Shown here: piece by piece, positions 11,641-25,200 of the stretch
Layout of the letters: each line of letters begins with the position of its first letter
Position numbering within the stretch: position 1 is the stretch's first letter
Origin: Mytilus edulis
Lineage: Eukaryota; Mollusca; Bivalvia; Mytilida; Mytilidae
Direction of reading: 5' to 3'
NCBI RefSeq assembly: GCF_963676685.1
Contig: NC_092347.1
Location: 87,980,592 to 88,044,591 of the forward strand
Length of the DNA: 64,000 bases
The notes under the pieces: generated by a model
What the model was told of the DNA's origin: nothing
The model's database searches: none
Seen by the model: the letters and a program-made list of their open reading frames with translations, nothing else
Made by a program: the position numbers and the translations under genes

Positions 11641-12737
11641 CTTATATAAAGTAGTATCATGTACATACTATGTACTTTTGTATATATAGAATATATTTAC
11701 AAATTTTTTTCTCTTTATTTCAAATGGCAAGCATTAAGAAAAATTATGTAAAGTACGCTTTAATACGAAAGAATTCGAGGACCACGCTCTTGCATGTGTC
11801 AAGAATCCCTATGTGACATTTGTCTATATACTATCAGCAGAAAAAAAATGACTTTATGAGGCACCAGAGAAGAAGACATCCAACATCGTTATCAGAAATA
11901 GACGATACATACTTTGAAAGGGAAAAGTAAAACCCGGGACCCTGTGAGATGTACTCGGAAAACCACTGAGAGACAAAACAAGTAAAACAAGCACCTCTGT
12001 GATGGCATCAAGATCGCTCATCTGTTGCCAGCCACCCCCACAACTATAGTGGCACCACCTTCGACCAGCTCGTTCTGGGTTCCAAGGGTGGTTGAAACTG
12101 ACTGAATGAATCTTTAATGTCAACTCTACATCGTTGTTGTTCTCATACTCACCAATGGATGTAGAATGTATTACAACAACTACTACAGGATCCATAACAA
12201 TACCATTACAGGTTGTTAGGCCTTCTGCCACTCCGGGTTGATGCTGGTAGAGAGAAAATCGTGAGATGATACAAAGAAAACGACAAAGACGTAAATGAAA
12301 CAGAAATATGGAAATGGTGCATGGAACAGTTGATGTAATTAACATGCAAATACCATAGCCAGGTAGACTTGACAGGACAATACAGTAATAAGTCAGGATA
12401 CAAATTTCGATAGCTTTGTTTAGAGTGCGACTTATATACAAGTTCGCGAGGGATCGGACAATACAGACAATTTAGTTACTTGTAAGACCAAACATTATGT
12501 GTAAGGAGACTTATGCAATTTATTTTTCTGATACAGTAAAGGAGATCTAATTCTTCCTCTATAGTTGAAATTTCAAAGGAACACAGAAAAGACCAATGAT
12601 TATCTAGGATTTCCTCCTTCGTAAGTGTCGTGAGGGTATATGTGGAGTTTCGAAGTTAGCTGTCAATACCTTATTCATTTATCAAGCAGTTTATATAATG
12701 TGATTTATACACAAAACAGATGTTTTTCTGGGATTTA
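11641..12737. other. No supported gene
   Basis: A 195-codon minus-strand open frame (11854-12441) shows no domain and a low-complexity, hydrophobic composition. It is treated as chance or decayed sequence. No repeat termini were recognised. Confidence 0.4.
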
Positions 12738-12995
12738 TCAGCGGGGACAATATTTGTATTCAGTATTCACAGAACATTCAGTTTTTAAATTCTGATTAGT
12801 ATCAACAACCTCACAGCCTTTAAAATTTTTAGAATAAGGAGGTATTTTCCATTGAACTGTTTTATGATGAAGGATATTGGTCAAGTTGATGGCAACTATA
12901 CCATTATTGGTAAGAGATTTATGACAGGTTCTTTTCTCCTTTTCCAATGCGAACTGGTTTGAAAGACCTGTCAATTGCAATATCCGAGATAATAG
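12738..12995 (-). pseudogene. Possible arrestin-domain-containing (ARRDC-like) exon remnant
   Basis: From a good acceptor (AACTTACAG, exon start at 12995) an 85-codon frame runs to a stop at 12738. The stretch WKIPPYSKNFKGCEVVDTNQ resembles the 'IPPLPPS..GC.II...Y.LKV' block of the arrestin C domain in ARRDC/TXNIP-type proteins, preceded by a plausible strand (GIVAINLTNILHHKTVQ). No partner exons with matching phase were found on either side, and the domain is cut short after the block. It is probably a fragment or pseudogene; it could also be the last exon of an unrecognised gene. Confidence 0.35.
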
Positions 12996-13497
12996 CTGTA
13001 AGTTTGTTTTGGTTTGAATTGGGGTTTTGTAACAGTGGTTTCCAATATTAAGGTAAATTGTAAAATTAATTTTTGTGTGAGGCAGAATGTGATGAATACC
13101 TATTTTGTTTTTTGTCCATGGATTTATGAGTTTTGAACAGCGGTATACTACTGTTGCCTTTATTTACGGTTTTTGTATAAATAGCAGCAGTTTTCTATTG
13201 GAGACATCATGGAAAGAAGGTAATATATAATGCGAGGACAATTACTGCGTCTACGTCGAGTAGGAGAGTTTAAAATGTTCATCTCATTGACAGAGCTACA
13301 GGAAGGACTAGATATAATTTCTATATCGTCAATTTTGCCATTGCATTTGTCGAATTCAGTAATCTCCTGTTTGTCTCCGGAGAGGTGTTGCAATATGAGA
13401 ATTAATTTTTGCTAGAATGTGTTTTTTTTTACGATGATGCGAACTACCCATATGTACCAATCCGCAAATGTTACACTATCATCTGTTGACCAGATTA

Positions 13498-13890
13498 GTT
13501 GATTTACAATTCAGATCGTCGTAGCATCATAACAGAATGTTGACAGTCTTGTGAAGATGTATAACCACTATTTCTAAATTACTAAATTGTCACCATTGCC
13601 ATGAAACGCCTGAATAGTTTTACACAGAACTCTATAGGAACGGATTTAAGTAGAAATTTCTTACAGAAAATATGTGAAGAAGTAACTCTAGAAACGTTGA
13701 TTTACAATTCAGATCGTCGTAGCATCATTACAGAATGTTGCCAGTCTTGTGAAGATGTATAACTATTTCTAAATTACTAAATTGTCACCATTGCCATGAA
13801 ACGCCTGAATAGTTTTACACAGAACTCTATAGGAACGGATTTAAGTAGAAATTTCTTACAGAAAATATGTGTAGAAGTAACTCTAGAAAC
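13498..13890. repeat. Tandem duplication, two copies of about 198 bp
   Basis: Copy 1 is 13498-13695 and copy 2 is 13696-13890. They begin GTTGATTTACAATTCAGATC and end AGTAACTCTAGAAAC, with few differences (copy 2 lacks about 3 bp in the 'gtataaccactattt' part). The similarity suggests a recent event. No function apparent. Confidence 0.9.
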
Positions 13891-16208
13891 AATTGAAAAA
13901 AATGTAAGGCTGTGCTTCAAATTATTTAAACAAATTATTCTTGTAAATATTGGAATACATTTTGCTCAAATGTCCTTAAATGTACCAAACAACCATATTA
14001 TGCATATTTTTTTTGGAAAATTGATTACCTAATCTGGCCTTTGGAACAATTTGATTTTAATATTGTTTTTATTGGTAAATTTCCTGGAAGTATGTAATTG
14101 CATTGCAACCATATATATTTGGAAACATGGAAAATTGTTTTCTAGAGGTTCTCAGAACAGCATTTTTTGTAGAAAGGTATAGCATCAATATGTTTTTGGA
14201 AGCATATTGATACAAGCTTGTATATGTAGCAATTATGCTAAATTAAAATGGCAAGAACTCATAATTTTGGAAGTACATTGTACTGGTAAACTATTTTGTC
14301 GCCCTTTAATTCTGGGTACATATTGACCAAAGCTTTCACATGGATTATTTCTTGCAATTCCAATTTTGGGATATTTAATGAGACTCAAAGGTCCATAATT
14401 TTACAAGAAATATAATAACCAAAGCTTTTCCTTCTAGACTTAAAGCTAAAACTTGAATCACATTATTTTGAAACCCAGTTACACAGTAGTCTGTCAGAAG
14501 TTCAGAACAATGATAATCAAGGTAAGCCTGCAGCAACCACATATTTGGGTAAATGTTGACATAAACTTTGACATGCAACAATCAAATTGCATCTGGATGT
14601 GAACAAACTCTTGGATAAGGATTCAAGTGATGTCATACGTGAGATTTTCAAAATTGGAACAAAAAAGGATAGTTATGAGAACATTTTGGATAAATATAAG
14701 ATAAAGCACTAGCACTGCACAAAATAATTCACTAAATTTCCTGTCACTCTAGACTATAGCTGTATAATCATTGATAGCTTTTAGACCCAAATAACCATAC
14801 CTTTTCCTGTTCTGAAAGCCTCTTAGACCCACAATTTTTAAGGATGGTACCTTGCAAATAACAACCACTGACATAAGCTTTTATATGAAAAGATTACTCA
14901 GGATTCCAGTTTTAGGAATATTCTTATTATAATTGTTCATTTTGTAATAGGTAAATGTCATTTTGTATTCATACTTTTGTAAAGAGGGTAAGTAAAAACA
15001 ATACTAAAGTTTGATATCAGAATAGCACCTGTTCCATGTAATAAAAATATAAAATACATCATTATCACAGCAAGTTTACAAAAAACGTAAAGGCAGCTTC
15101 ATATATCTATATAAATGCATTAAAAATATTGTGCATTTCAGCAATTTTTAAACGCATGTTATTTTCTTCTTTCATTATCAAAATAAATGATCAGGTGAAG
15201 ATTTTCTTGCCATATCTTGCATATATGATACTGACCTGTAAACCAATTTTTTTTCATATCAAGCCATGTCTATTCAACTTCACAAAGATTTGTTTTCCTG
15301 ATTTTCTAATTTCTTGATGTATTCATATAAGAGAAGATCGAAATTCAAAAAATACAAAACGATTTATACACTCAAATTATTTTTCTACTAGCAAAAGTCT
15401 CAAATATAAATCACTTGTGAAAGTTAGTTAGTTAACAGTATTGTAAATTTGAAGTTGCTGTCAACTTGTCTGTTTACATATCTTCTTATTATATGCATAG
15501 TTACAAAGTTACATTCAAACTTAATTATATTCATAACAAACAAAATCAAAAGACTATAACAAACTAAAACATAAATTGTTAAATATAGATAATTAAAATA
15601 TGAATGTATTTTTAAAAGATCTCTACCATTTCACACTCCTTCAACAGTGGTAAAGAACTAGATTACAAAATACATCTCTCCTCAACACTGATTTAAGTTG
15701 GAAAAGCAGTGGTTAAGCAATTTAACAGTCAAACAAGTGAAGACTGACAAAATAATTATACACTATAAACTATCACTCACATATTGATGATTACAGTCAA
15801 TCCTGTATTCAGCAGTCACTCATTAGTGAATGCTCAAGAGAGTGGTCTGATTACGGAAATGTTTTCAATCGGTAGAGTTGTATAAGTCGAGGGAAAATGG
15901 GACTTCACAATTTCACCACTTATAGCACCATCTTTGCTGTGAACTGGTTCTGAGTCTCAATTTGACATCAATACTGAACACATACAGTATATTTTTCATT
16001 ATGATTATACTGGTAGATAAAAACATTAAAAGGGTGATTTCCTGTGAAAATTAGGTGACCACAGAAAAAAATCTATTTCAAACAGAAAATATTTGGGAGA
16101 ATCTAAAAAAAAAAACTGTTAGAAGCAGGTGACAGCTCAAAAGAGGTGACCATTAAAACAGGTTTAACTTTATATAGTATAACCGATTGATAGAAGTATT
16201 CTGTAATT
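13891..16208. other. Downstream flank of NHLRC2, no gene seen
   Basis: AT-rich sequence following the NHLRC2 stop on the minus strand. It probably includes its 3' UTR nearest 16208. Short open frames have no coding character. Confidence 0.4.
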
Positions 16209-19200
16209 TCAAACACTAAAGTGTATATGACTGTGTCTCTTTGATATAGATGACTGAGGATCTATGGTGACTACTTGTTTGAATGTTTTCTGTGACATTT
16301 TACATACATTATCTACACCACAATGTAAGACCTTACACTGACAATATAATGTACTGGAATCTTCTTTGACAGAAACAGTACATATATCTGAACTTTCTAC
16401 ATTTGCAATTTCTCCTCTGAATTCTTCAGTATATTGTCCATTATTTTCTAAAAATATAAAAAAAAAAATCATTTTCTGAGTGTTATTGAAAATAAATAAG
16501 AACCAACTAAAATATAATAGTTCTCACTGGAGCTTAATATCTTTCTAAGACTGACATGCAAGGATGCAAAGGATACAGCATGTAAAATATGGATAGTACA
16601 ACACAAAAATCAACACATTTACACGACAAAAAGAGATTTCATAGGTCCACATACATTTGTACTTTCATAAAAAGGAGCAACCATAGATAAGATTGATCAA
16701 AATCAAATTTAGACACAAAGATGTGTCATGCTTGGTTTTTAAGGATCTGACAACTTGCTACTTTCTGTTCTAATGATAATTATGTCAACCTATGAAGTTC
16801 TGGTCATCAAACTTGTGTGTACGATAGTCATAATGACTTACTGTGGATTCTAATTATTCGTTGGATACCAATTTTCGTGATTTTTGATGGTGACCTGAAA
16901 ACCATGAACTCAAATTTCCAAGGAATTGCAAATTGTGTATAGGAGTTTATGCAGACTTTTGAAAAATCATGAAATCGAATATCCATGTAAATGCAAGTTT
17001 TCCTCAATTCACGAAAATTGGTATCCTCAAATATAAATGAATCCACAGTATATAGAAGATTCTCAAAAGTTTGTTGAAACAAAAAGTAAAACAGATCAGT
17101 TTTAGAAAAGCTTGGACATTCATCAGAAACTATCAACGATATTTACCTGATAACAGAACCCATCTTGAAGGAGAATCTTCTGTCAAATGTGATCCCTCAG
17201 GTAAAGTTATCTCTAAAGTGAATGTAAGGTCACCCATAGATGGCAACACAAGGCATTCCATATCTTTAATCTGTCCTTTAAGCTTAATTGGCTGTTTTGG
17301 TTTTGAGTCAGTCTCATCATTTGGGAAGATAACAGGAAGCTAAAAAACAAAAAATTCTCTACCTAATATGACCATTTCAAAAGGAATTGTGCTTTCATTT
17401 TTCATACTGTAAAAAGGTTTATTTTAAAAAGTTTAAATTTGACAAATACTGGTGTGCCAAACCCATTCATGGGGTTCAACCTGTTTCAAGACATTAAATC
17501 TGTTCATAAGGTTTAACCTGTTCAAGATGCTAAACTGGTTTATTAGGTTTAACCTGTTCACTAGATTATAAACCTGTTCACAAGTTTTTATTCTTCATTT
17601 CTATAATGTGTTTGATTCTGTCATTGCTTGAATATCAGCTTTACGAGATATTTCTATGATTTGATCTTTATCAAAAATTAACTGAAAATAAACAAATTTC
17701 CAAAATTTCCCCAAAAAGCATGAATAAACATTAAAAATTTGAGAACTCCATTTCTGGTAATCAATTCATCACCAAAATGCCTTATAAAAACATTTTATAA
17801 AATGTGAAATTATATTTCTAAATAATTTACTTACAGAAGATATAGACTGTGTCTTGAGATCTAGAACTCTGATGTGATGGTTGTTTGTATCAGCTATATA
17901 AACTTTGTCCTGTGATACACAAAGACCACCTGGTTCATTTAGCTGGAACTTTATCACACCATCTGAATCTGTTTCGGGGCCAATAACGGTTTTACAAATA
18001 GAAGTTTTCAGATCAACAGATTTTATCTGGAAAAATAAAAAAAAGTTAATGTACTATCACAACTTGTTACATCATACAATAAGTAAATATAAGTAGTATA
18101 ATTTATTTTATCCACAAATAAAATCTCTTATTATTAAAGTCATTATGTCGCATAATAAATGAGATAAAGAATATGTGTGATGGAATCCATAGAGATGTTC
18201 AGTGAACCATGAAATATGGATCAAAACTCATATTTTGCATACATTTTTAAAGTTTACATCATAATGAATATGCGCACTCAGTTTCAAGTTGATGTGACTA
18301 CAAATTATGCTGAGAACTGAAAAAAATGCCCAACAATATGGCAGAGAATAAAAAATATCCATCTATAAAACATGTAAAACTAAAGGCAATTGTAAAATAA
18401 AAACCTTGTAAAAGTTTACAGATATATTTACCAATATTTAACACAAACCAAGACTTCATCATGTGTCTTATCACAAATGAGCGGAAAATGAAAGTAAAGA
18501 GAGATGTCAGTCAGGTATAAAATAGTCATTAGACCTGACATGAGGTAGATTTATATTTGTGAATGTACCAGCTTTCTATCTTGACCAAACGTTGTTTGTT
18601 GTTGTTTGTCTTTGTACATTTATTATATGTAAGAGTGATAAGAGTAAGGTATTGATGGCTGGTGTACTGTTCAATACTTTTTTTTATTCTTGTTATGTTT
18701 TTTTTAGGTATAATGTTATAAAAATATCAGAATAATATACTAGTAGTATTTTATTAATGACACTTAGTACCTTGTGCTAGGCTTAACTGCTGAGTCTGAT
18801 TTTCAACGAGCTAGTTCATAAGGTAACAGTCTGCAGAAAGACATGCCATCCTTCAATAACACATTATCAGTCTTTGCTCAAACTCCTAATGCTGAGTGCT
18901 TAGCAGAGATCATGCCAAGGGAACAAACCCATGAACTCATTGACTTGAGACAATCACTACAAAGAGACAAACTAGGCAGTCTATGAGGTTTAAAATACCT
19001 TATGATTATATGAATCAGCAACCAGCAATGGTCCATTTTCTTCTGTCACTATGGTAACTCCTAATGGATGCTGTAGTTTACAGTCATAGCCTTTACCATC
19101 TTTGTCTCCATATGCAAATAAATTCTGTACAAAAAATAATAGATAAAGAAAAATAAGACCTAAACCTGCTGTATACATGTATACAGTTTTGTTAAGTTAA

Positions 19201-22200
19201 GCATTAAGTACATAATTGAATATAGGCAGAAACAAAATGTTCCTTTCTGGTTGTGAACACTAATTTATGAATAATCTATGAAATTCACAATAGGTCATCT
19301 CCACTAGGTAACTTTAGTGTTTTTTTAATTGCAAATGGGACATTTGTATTGTGTTAGGGCTATTCCAGTAAAAATTATCCAGGGGGTGGAACGCCACTTA
19401 TTTTTTGACCCCCCACCTATGGAAAAGATTTAAAAAATACACCCCCACCTAGAACATGTATTTTCTTCCAAGACCCCCTACCTAGAGAAAAAAAATAAAA
19501 GTTAGCTAGTTTTTTAAAGTATACAAAAATGTTGCATCCTGTCAAATAAATGTAAAATTTGTTGGTTTATCTATTTCAGTGCATCCAAAAAGGGGGGGCC
19601 AGGGCCCCCCCCCCCTAAATCCGCCTCTGGTCTCAATGGCAATCATACCACATCTTCTTTTTTATACTAGCTATGTTGCTATTAAAATATAAAATGAAAC
19701 ATGTAACAATGTTATGGAGCAGCAGAAGACAGATGCAACATGACGACAATAGCTCACAGTGACCGAAAAAGGGGGGTGCGATTTTAATTATGGCCCATTT
19801 TATTTTTAAAACTGTCAATAACATTTTCAGGTACGACATATTCTTCAGGTGGGGAAACTGGTTGGCACCAACCATTTGATGTTTCAGAGTTTAGTTTGAG
19901 CCATAAAATATTTTTGGTAGGCACAATGTAATCCTTTTTTTATTTTTTGTATTTCTTATATACATTTTTTTTTCAATAGGCAAATGTTGAGGAAGATGAT
20001 ATACTCTCCTGTGTAACAAGGCCATATTTTTCCGCAAAAATTAGGCCATTTTTTTCCTTCAATACCACCCACGCAACATGCGCAATAAAAATCTAATTGT
20101 CTGTGCCAAATATAAATATTTTTTTATGGACCGCATAGTTTGGATGTCACCCACACATATTTTTTTGTGGGGAGACGGTATACAAGGGAGAGGGTACTTG
20201 AAGTTGTTATAAACTGTATGCAATAAAATATTATTTGGGACAAAAATTGCAAAGTATTGGCCAGTCCACCTTATTAAGGACATATTCTTTGCAAGGAAAG
20301 AGATTTAAGTACAGCAAATTCTGCCATTTCAATTTCAATGAATATACAATAACTTCTTCCAACCGCAACAATATTTAAGTTAACCTTTATTTACAATGTT
20401 TAAACTGTTCATGTTCATGTTGGATTTTTTTACATTAAATTTGGTTCTTCGTCGATACCATACTTATTCCAGACGTTTCGTATCAGAGGACATTTCAGGC
20501 AATTCCTCTGCACTTCTTGTATCATTATATCTTCATCACGGTGACAAGAATAACAGTATAGAGTACCATTAATTCATAGAACAAAACAACAAATCGCTGA
20601 AGAAGTCATGTTTACAAAATGTCAAAATGAGCCAAAGACCAAAAAATGACAAGGACAGTTAAGCGTCTTTTATGGAGACAAAAACTATATTCCTAAAAAG
20701 TCTTTGGGGTTCTTCAATCGAAATAATAGCAAGCTAAACTAAATGAGATTATTATAAGGGCTAAATCTCGTCTGTACTAACCAAATTTAACAAATTTAAA
20801 GTTGTTTATAAAAAAAATATATATCATGAATGATGGTTAATTACGTTTTTCGGGTTATCAGTTAGACCGCATGGTTTTATTATTACAATAGGAAAACACC
20901 CGAGACGTGAAATCGCATGGTTCTATTATCATAGGTAAACATCCGAGACGTCCCAAAAATATATAGGTGCTCCTATTATTGGAGGAACATTACACAGTTG
21001 TGTACACACACATGGCGGCATGGAACACGATCGGAAATTCATTTGACGATATCTAAACGTTTCGAAACGAAGTGAAAAGTATCGTGCGCCACGTGGGCGC
21101 TTACATTTGTCACTGTATGCGCCATTTCTTATCAATATGCGCTATAGGCGCAGGGGGCACGTCCTTCCCGATCACTGGTTTGACAAGAACACAAACGGAC
21201 GCTTAAAATTAGTGGTCTGCCAACTTTATTTGCAGTCGGATGACCTTTTCAGGAGAATCTTCCTTCATAACAGGGGGAACAATATGTTTAACCTATCATT
21301 CAGAAACCCCCCACCAACAGAAATGAATTTAAATCGGGACCACCACCCTCCAGAATACAATTATGTTGATAACCCCCACCTATGAAAAAAAATATCGTCG
21401 GCGTTCCGCCCCTCCTAGGTAAATTTTACTGGAATAGCCCTTAAAGCTATTCATGATTGAAAAAAAATAAAAAAATGTTTTGTAGGCTTGTGTTTTATGG
21501 TGCTTTTTTTAACATTGCTTTGTCAGGTTTTTTTTTTTCGACTTATGAGTTTTAAATGTTCCCTTAATGTCTTCCACCTCTTTTTAAGATCAGATGAACA
21601 TTTTTTTAGTTGCTGCTTTTTTACAGAAGAAATTGGTTAAAACTTTTCAAAAATATCTGCTATTTTCAATGATAGTTGAATATAAATAACTTTATATGCA
21701 TACCATTGGATCAAACTCTCCTCCAACCAAAGCTTTGACACCCCCATCTTTTAGTGACACCTTTCTAACAGTAGAACTCTCACTGTCTGCTACAAACATT
21801 AAACCAAGTGTTGGTGATAGAACCAAACCTGATGGCTGAGCAAATCCAGCTTTAGTAGGGTAGCTGTTGTTTCTATTTTCCTCCTGTCCACTTCCAGAAA
21901 ATCTCAGACAAGTTCCAGCCGAATGCTGACTGTATTAAAAACAAGAAAATAATTAAATTTTAATCCTAATTTTAGCCACAGTGACCCTGTTTTTGTGTGG
22001 TTTATAAGATTGAAACAGTTTGAAAGGTAGACAACATTAATATAAATTTGGTCAAGCTCAGTCCAGATAGATTAAGTTGCTTTAGAGAGTTTTTTTAAAC
22101 AACTTCTGATGCAAGGTGGTGACATCTTAGCTATACTTAAATAAACCTGACATTCAGTGGTTGTTGTTTGTTGATTTGGTTTATAAATGTTTCTCATTTC

Positions 22201-25200
22201 TTGTTTTTTATATAGATGAGACTGTTGGTTTTCCTGTATTAATTGTTTTACACTAGTCAATTTTGGGGGGCCTTTAGAGCTTACTGTTTGGTGTGAGCCA
22301 ATGCTCTGTGTTGAAGACTATACTTTGACCTATAATGGTTTATTTTTGACTTGGATGGAGAGTTGTCTCATTGGCACTATACTACATCTTCTTATATCTT
22401 TTATATTATTTTTTTCATAATTTTAATGTATGGTACAATATTTTATTATAAATTTAAGAGGACATCATTTATTAAAATTCTGTCATGAATTTTATAAATA
22501 AGTAATGTTATCAAACTTTTGAAAGCTATCAGATGTTATCATAGTTTCCCACATCCACTACTATTCTTAAAGTAGCTAAAGATCCCATGGAATTTGAAAC
22601 ATTAATTCATGTCTCTTACCATTTTTTTTTAGATTAAAAGGGAAAACCACTCTAACAATAACTATCCCTAGTTTTCTAAATACGGTTTCCACTTTATATT
22701 GAAATAAATAAATAAATGAAACATTGAAATATGCCTGAAATAAATCTGTTGGAATTAAAACAAAACAAACCTTCCTTTTAACCAGTCACTATCCTGTAAG
22801 AAGTAGACCCAGATTTGATGAGTTCCAGCCATGGCTATATATAATAGATTTTCATTATCACTTCCTGAAGAAGAAAAAAGTTTGAACATGTGTAAAGTAA
22901 AACATGAGTGGCACAAAGTTTTAAATCAATTTTGATAATGCCTACATTACTCTTGTTGAAAATGTTCTAGTCTACTATTATTACATCAATGAGAATACAC
23001 CCATCTATTGTTAAGACTTTTGTACCCTCTATATATATTTTGCTTTTTTCTGTGTTGTTGGGTTGCTGTTTTATTGCATTGAAATATATCTTCTTTCATT
23101 CATAACAAATATAGTGAAATTTTGCTAAATCTTGTCATAAAATTTTTAATTCAAGTCAGAAATCTAATTTAACAACAAATATCTTGTTACATGCCCTGCA
23201 TTCAGAGGCAGATCAATTTGATTTTAAAGTAGTTGTAGTCTTTATTCCAAACTTAAAATCTAAATTATATGATAAAATATCAAACCAAACTAATGATATT
23301 TGCACGTTACACTTTAAAGAAGTTCTTTTTCTTAAAATCCTGTAAAGTTTTCAATGGAAAATTGTACTTACCTGGAGATTTTCCAAGAACTACATCCCAT
23401 GGGGAGGATAACTCTTGATTAGTTCCAGATTTACCTCCCTCTTTATCCTGACCTTGAAATCCTGTTCCTGCCAATGTCCTTACTGTTTTGGAGGTCAAAT
23501 TGATCTAAAAAATATAAAAATCATTAAAAGAAACATTTGTTTTTTTATAATCTTCATTTGTTATTTTTTGTCTAAGTTGATAATACTTTACACATTAATA
23601 ATTTGTGCTCATTTCACCATTGAAATGAATATTAAAAATTTCACACATATTCTGAATGTCAATCTGATACCAGACTTTGAAAGGAATAGTATGTTTAGGA
23701 ATACACAATTTATTCAAAGCTTTGTTGCTTTACATGTTAAATCCTGCATTTCGAGCTACATTTTTAAATTAGAAACAAACCTCTCTAATTGTATGATTAT
23801 CTGTGTCAGCTACATACACAATATCTCCATTGATGGCTACACCTTGTGGAGAATTAAATCTGGCCTGTGTAAAACTACCATCTATATTACCTCTGTCATT
23901 ACCTCCAATACAGTGCTGCAGATAAAAATACACATGATGATGCCAAAAAAAATCAGACGAAGAAAGAAATTAGGCAATAAGACCTAAAAAGTTAAAAATT
24001 TAAAGCATCACAAAGTCAAGTCATGTTTTTGGTGTTTAAATGATTTGATAGCAACATGCATTGTATTTGATGAATTTGAAATGTTAGATCATCCAAATAC
24101 ATGCATACTAATAATGTTCACTGAGATAGTCAGGACAAAATTTACAAAAAAGACACATATTTTTGAGTGGGAAATGTAAAGTACTTGCACACAGGCACTT
24201 GTCTCAGAATTTTTTCCCCTCTATACCATTGTATACCTTAATGTTATATTAAGGTACATGTATATAGAAATTTTTTTCTGAGACAAGTGCCTGTGTACAA
24301 GCAAGTTCATACTACCAAATAAATATCTTCAATGTACATGAGAGGTACATGTATTGTTCATAAAGACAAACACTGTACTGTAGTTAATCATACAGCTCAC
24401 ACTTGTATCCCCTTTATATTTACAACAACCATTTAATAAATGATTAAAATCTATGTACAATTTGTCATCAAAATGTTTAAAGGTAGCTTTTGTATTAGTA
24501 TAGTACATGTGAATAATGGTGTACACGAATTACTGCATTTATTTGGACAGTATGTTATGGTCTATGGACCATAAATTTTATAAACTACGGTATCTGTACT
24601 TGTTTTAATGTAATGTTACTTCAATTTTATGAATGTGATAGCATTCATAAATATAAAGGATGATTAGAAGAAATGAGATATGTATACCTGTACAACACCT
24701 AATTGTGACAACACTAAAATTCTATGGTGGCTTGTATCTGATACTACCAATATTTTACCATCATTAGAAGTGGTAACTTTCCCTGGAAACTGAAGAGGAG
24801 TCTCATTTATTTTATCCTTCTCTAAAGATAATTTCAAATCACAAGGATTTATCATGTCTTTAAAATATTCCAATGATTCATCTATAAACTCTAATAAATT
24901 TTCTCTGTGGCCTTCTCCAACAAATGTTTGAAGAAACTGACCTTTTGGTCCAACCACAACAAAAGTTGGCCAGCATTGAATCTGAAGTTTGTTCCAAAGT
25001 ACAGCATCATGGTCATTGACTACGGGATGGTGAATGTTGTATCGTAGTATTGCACTCAGAATGTTGGCAGACACTTTTTCATTTTCAAATTTGGCAGAAT
25101 GAACACCAATGATGACTACCCCATCATTGAGTGAATATTTCTGTTCTACCTTCTCCAGATCTGGTAGAACATGAACACAATTTATACAGCAATAGGTAAA

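Noticed and set aside
11854..12441. 195-codon minus-strand open frame.
   Set aside because: No domain, no splice context, composition of random T-rich sequence; neighbours a decayed retroelement.
21107..21385. Open frame inside the Harbinger-like element as a transposase gene.
   Set aside because: 92 codons, partly reading through the inverted terminal block, with no catalytic motif.
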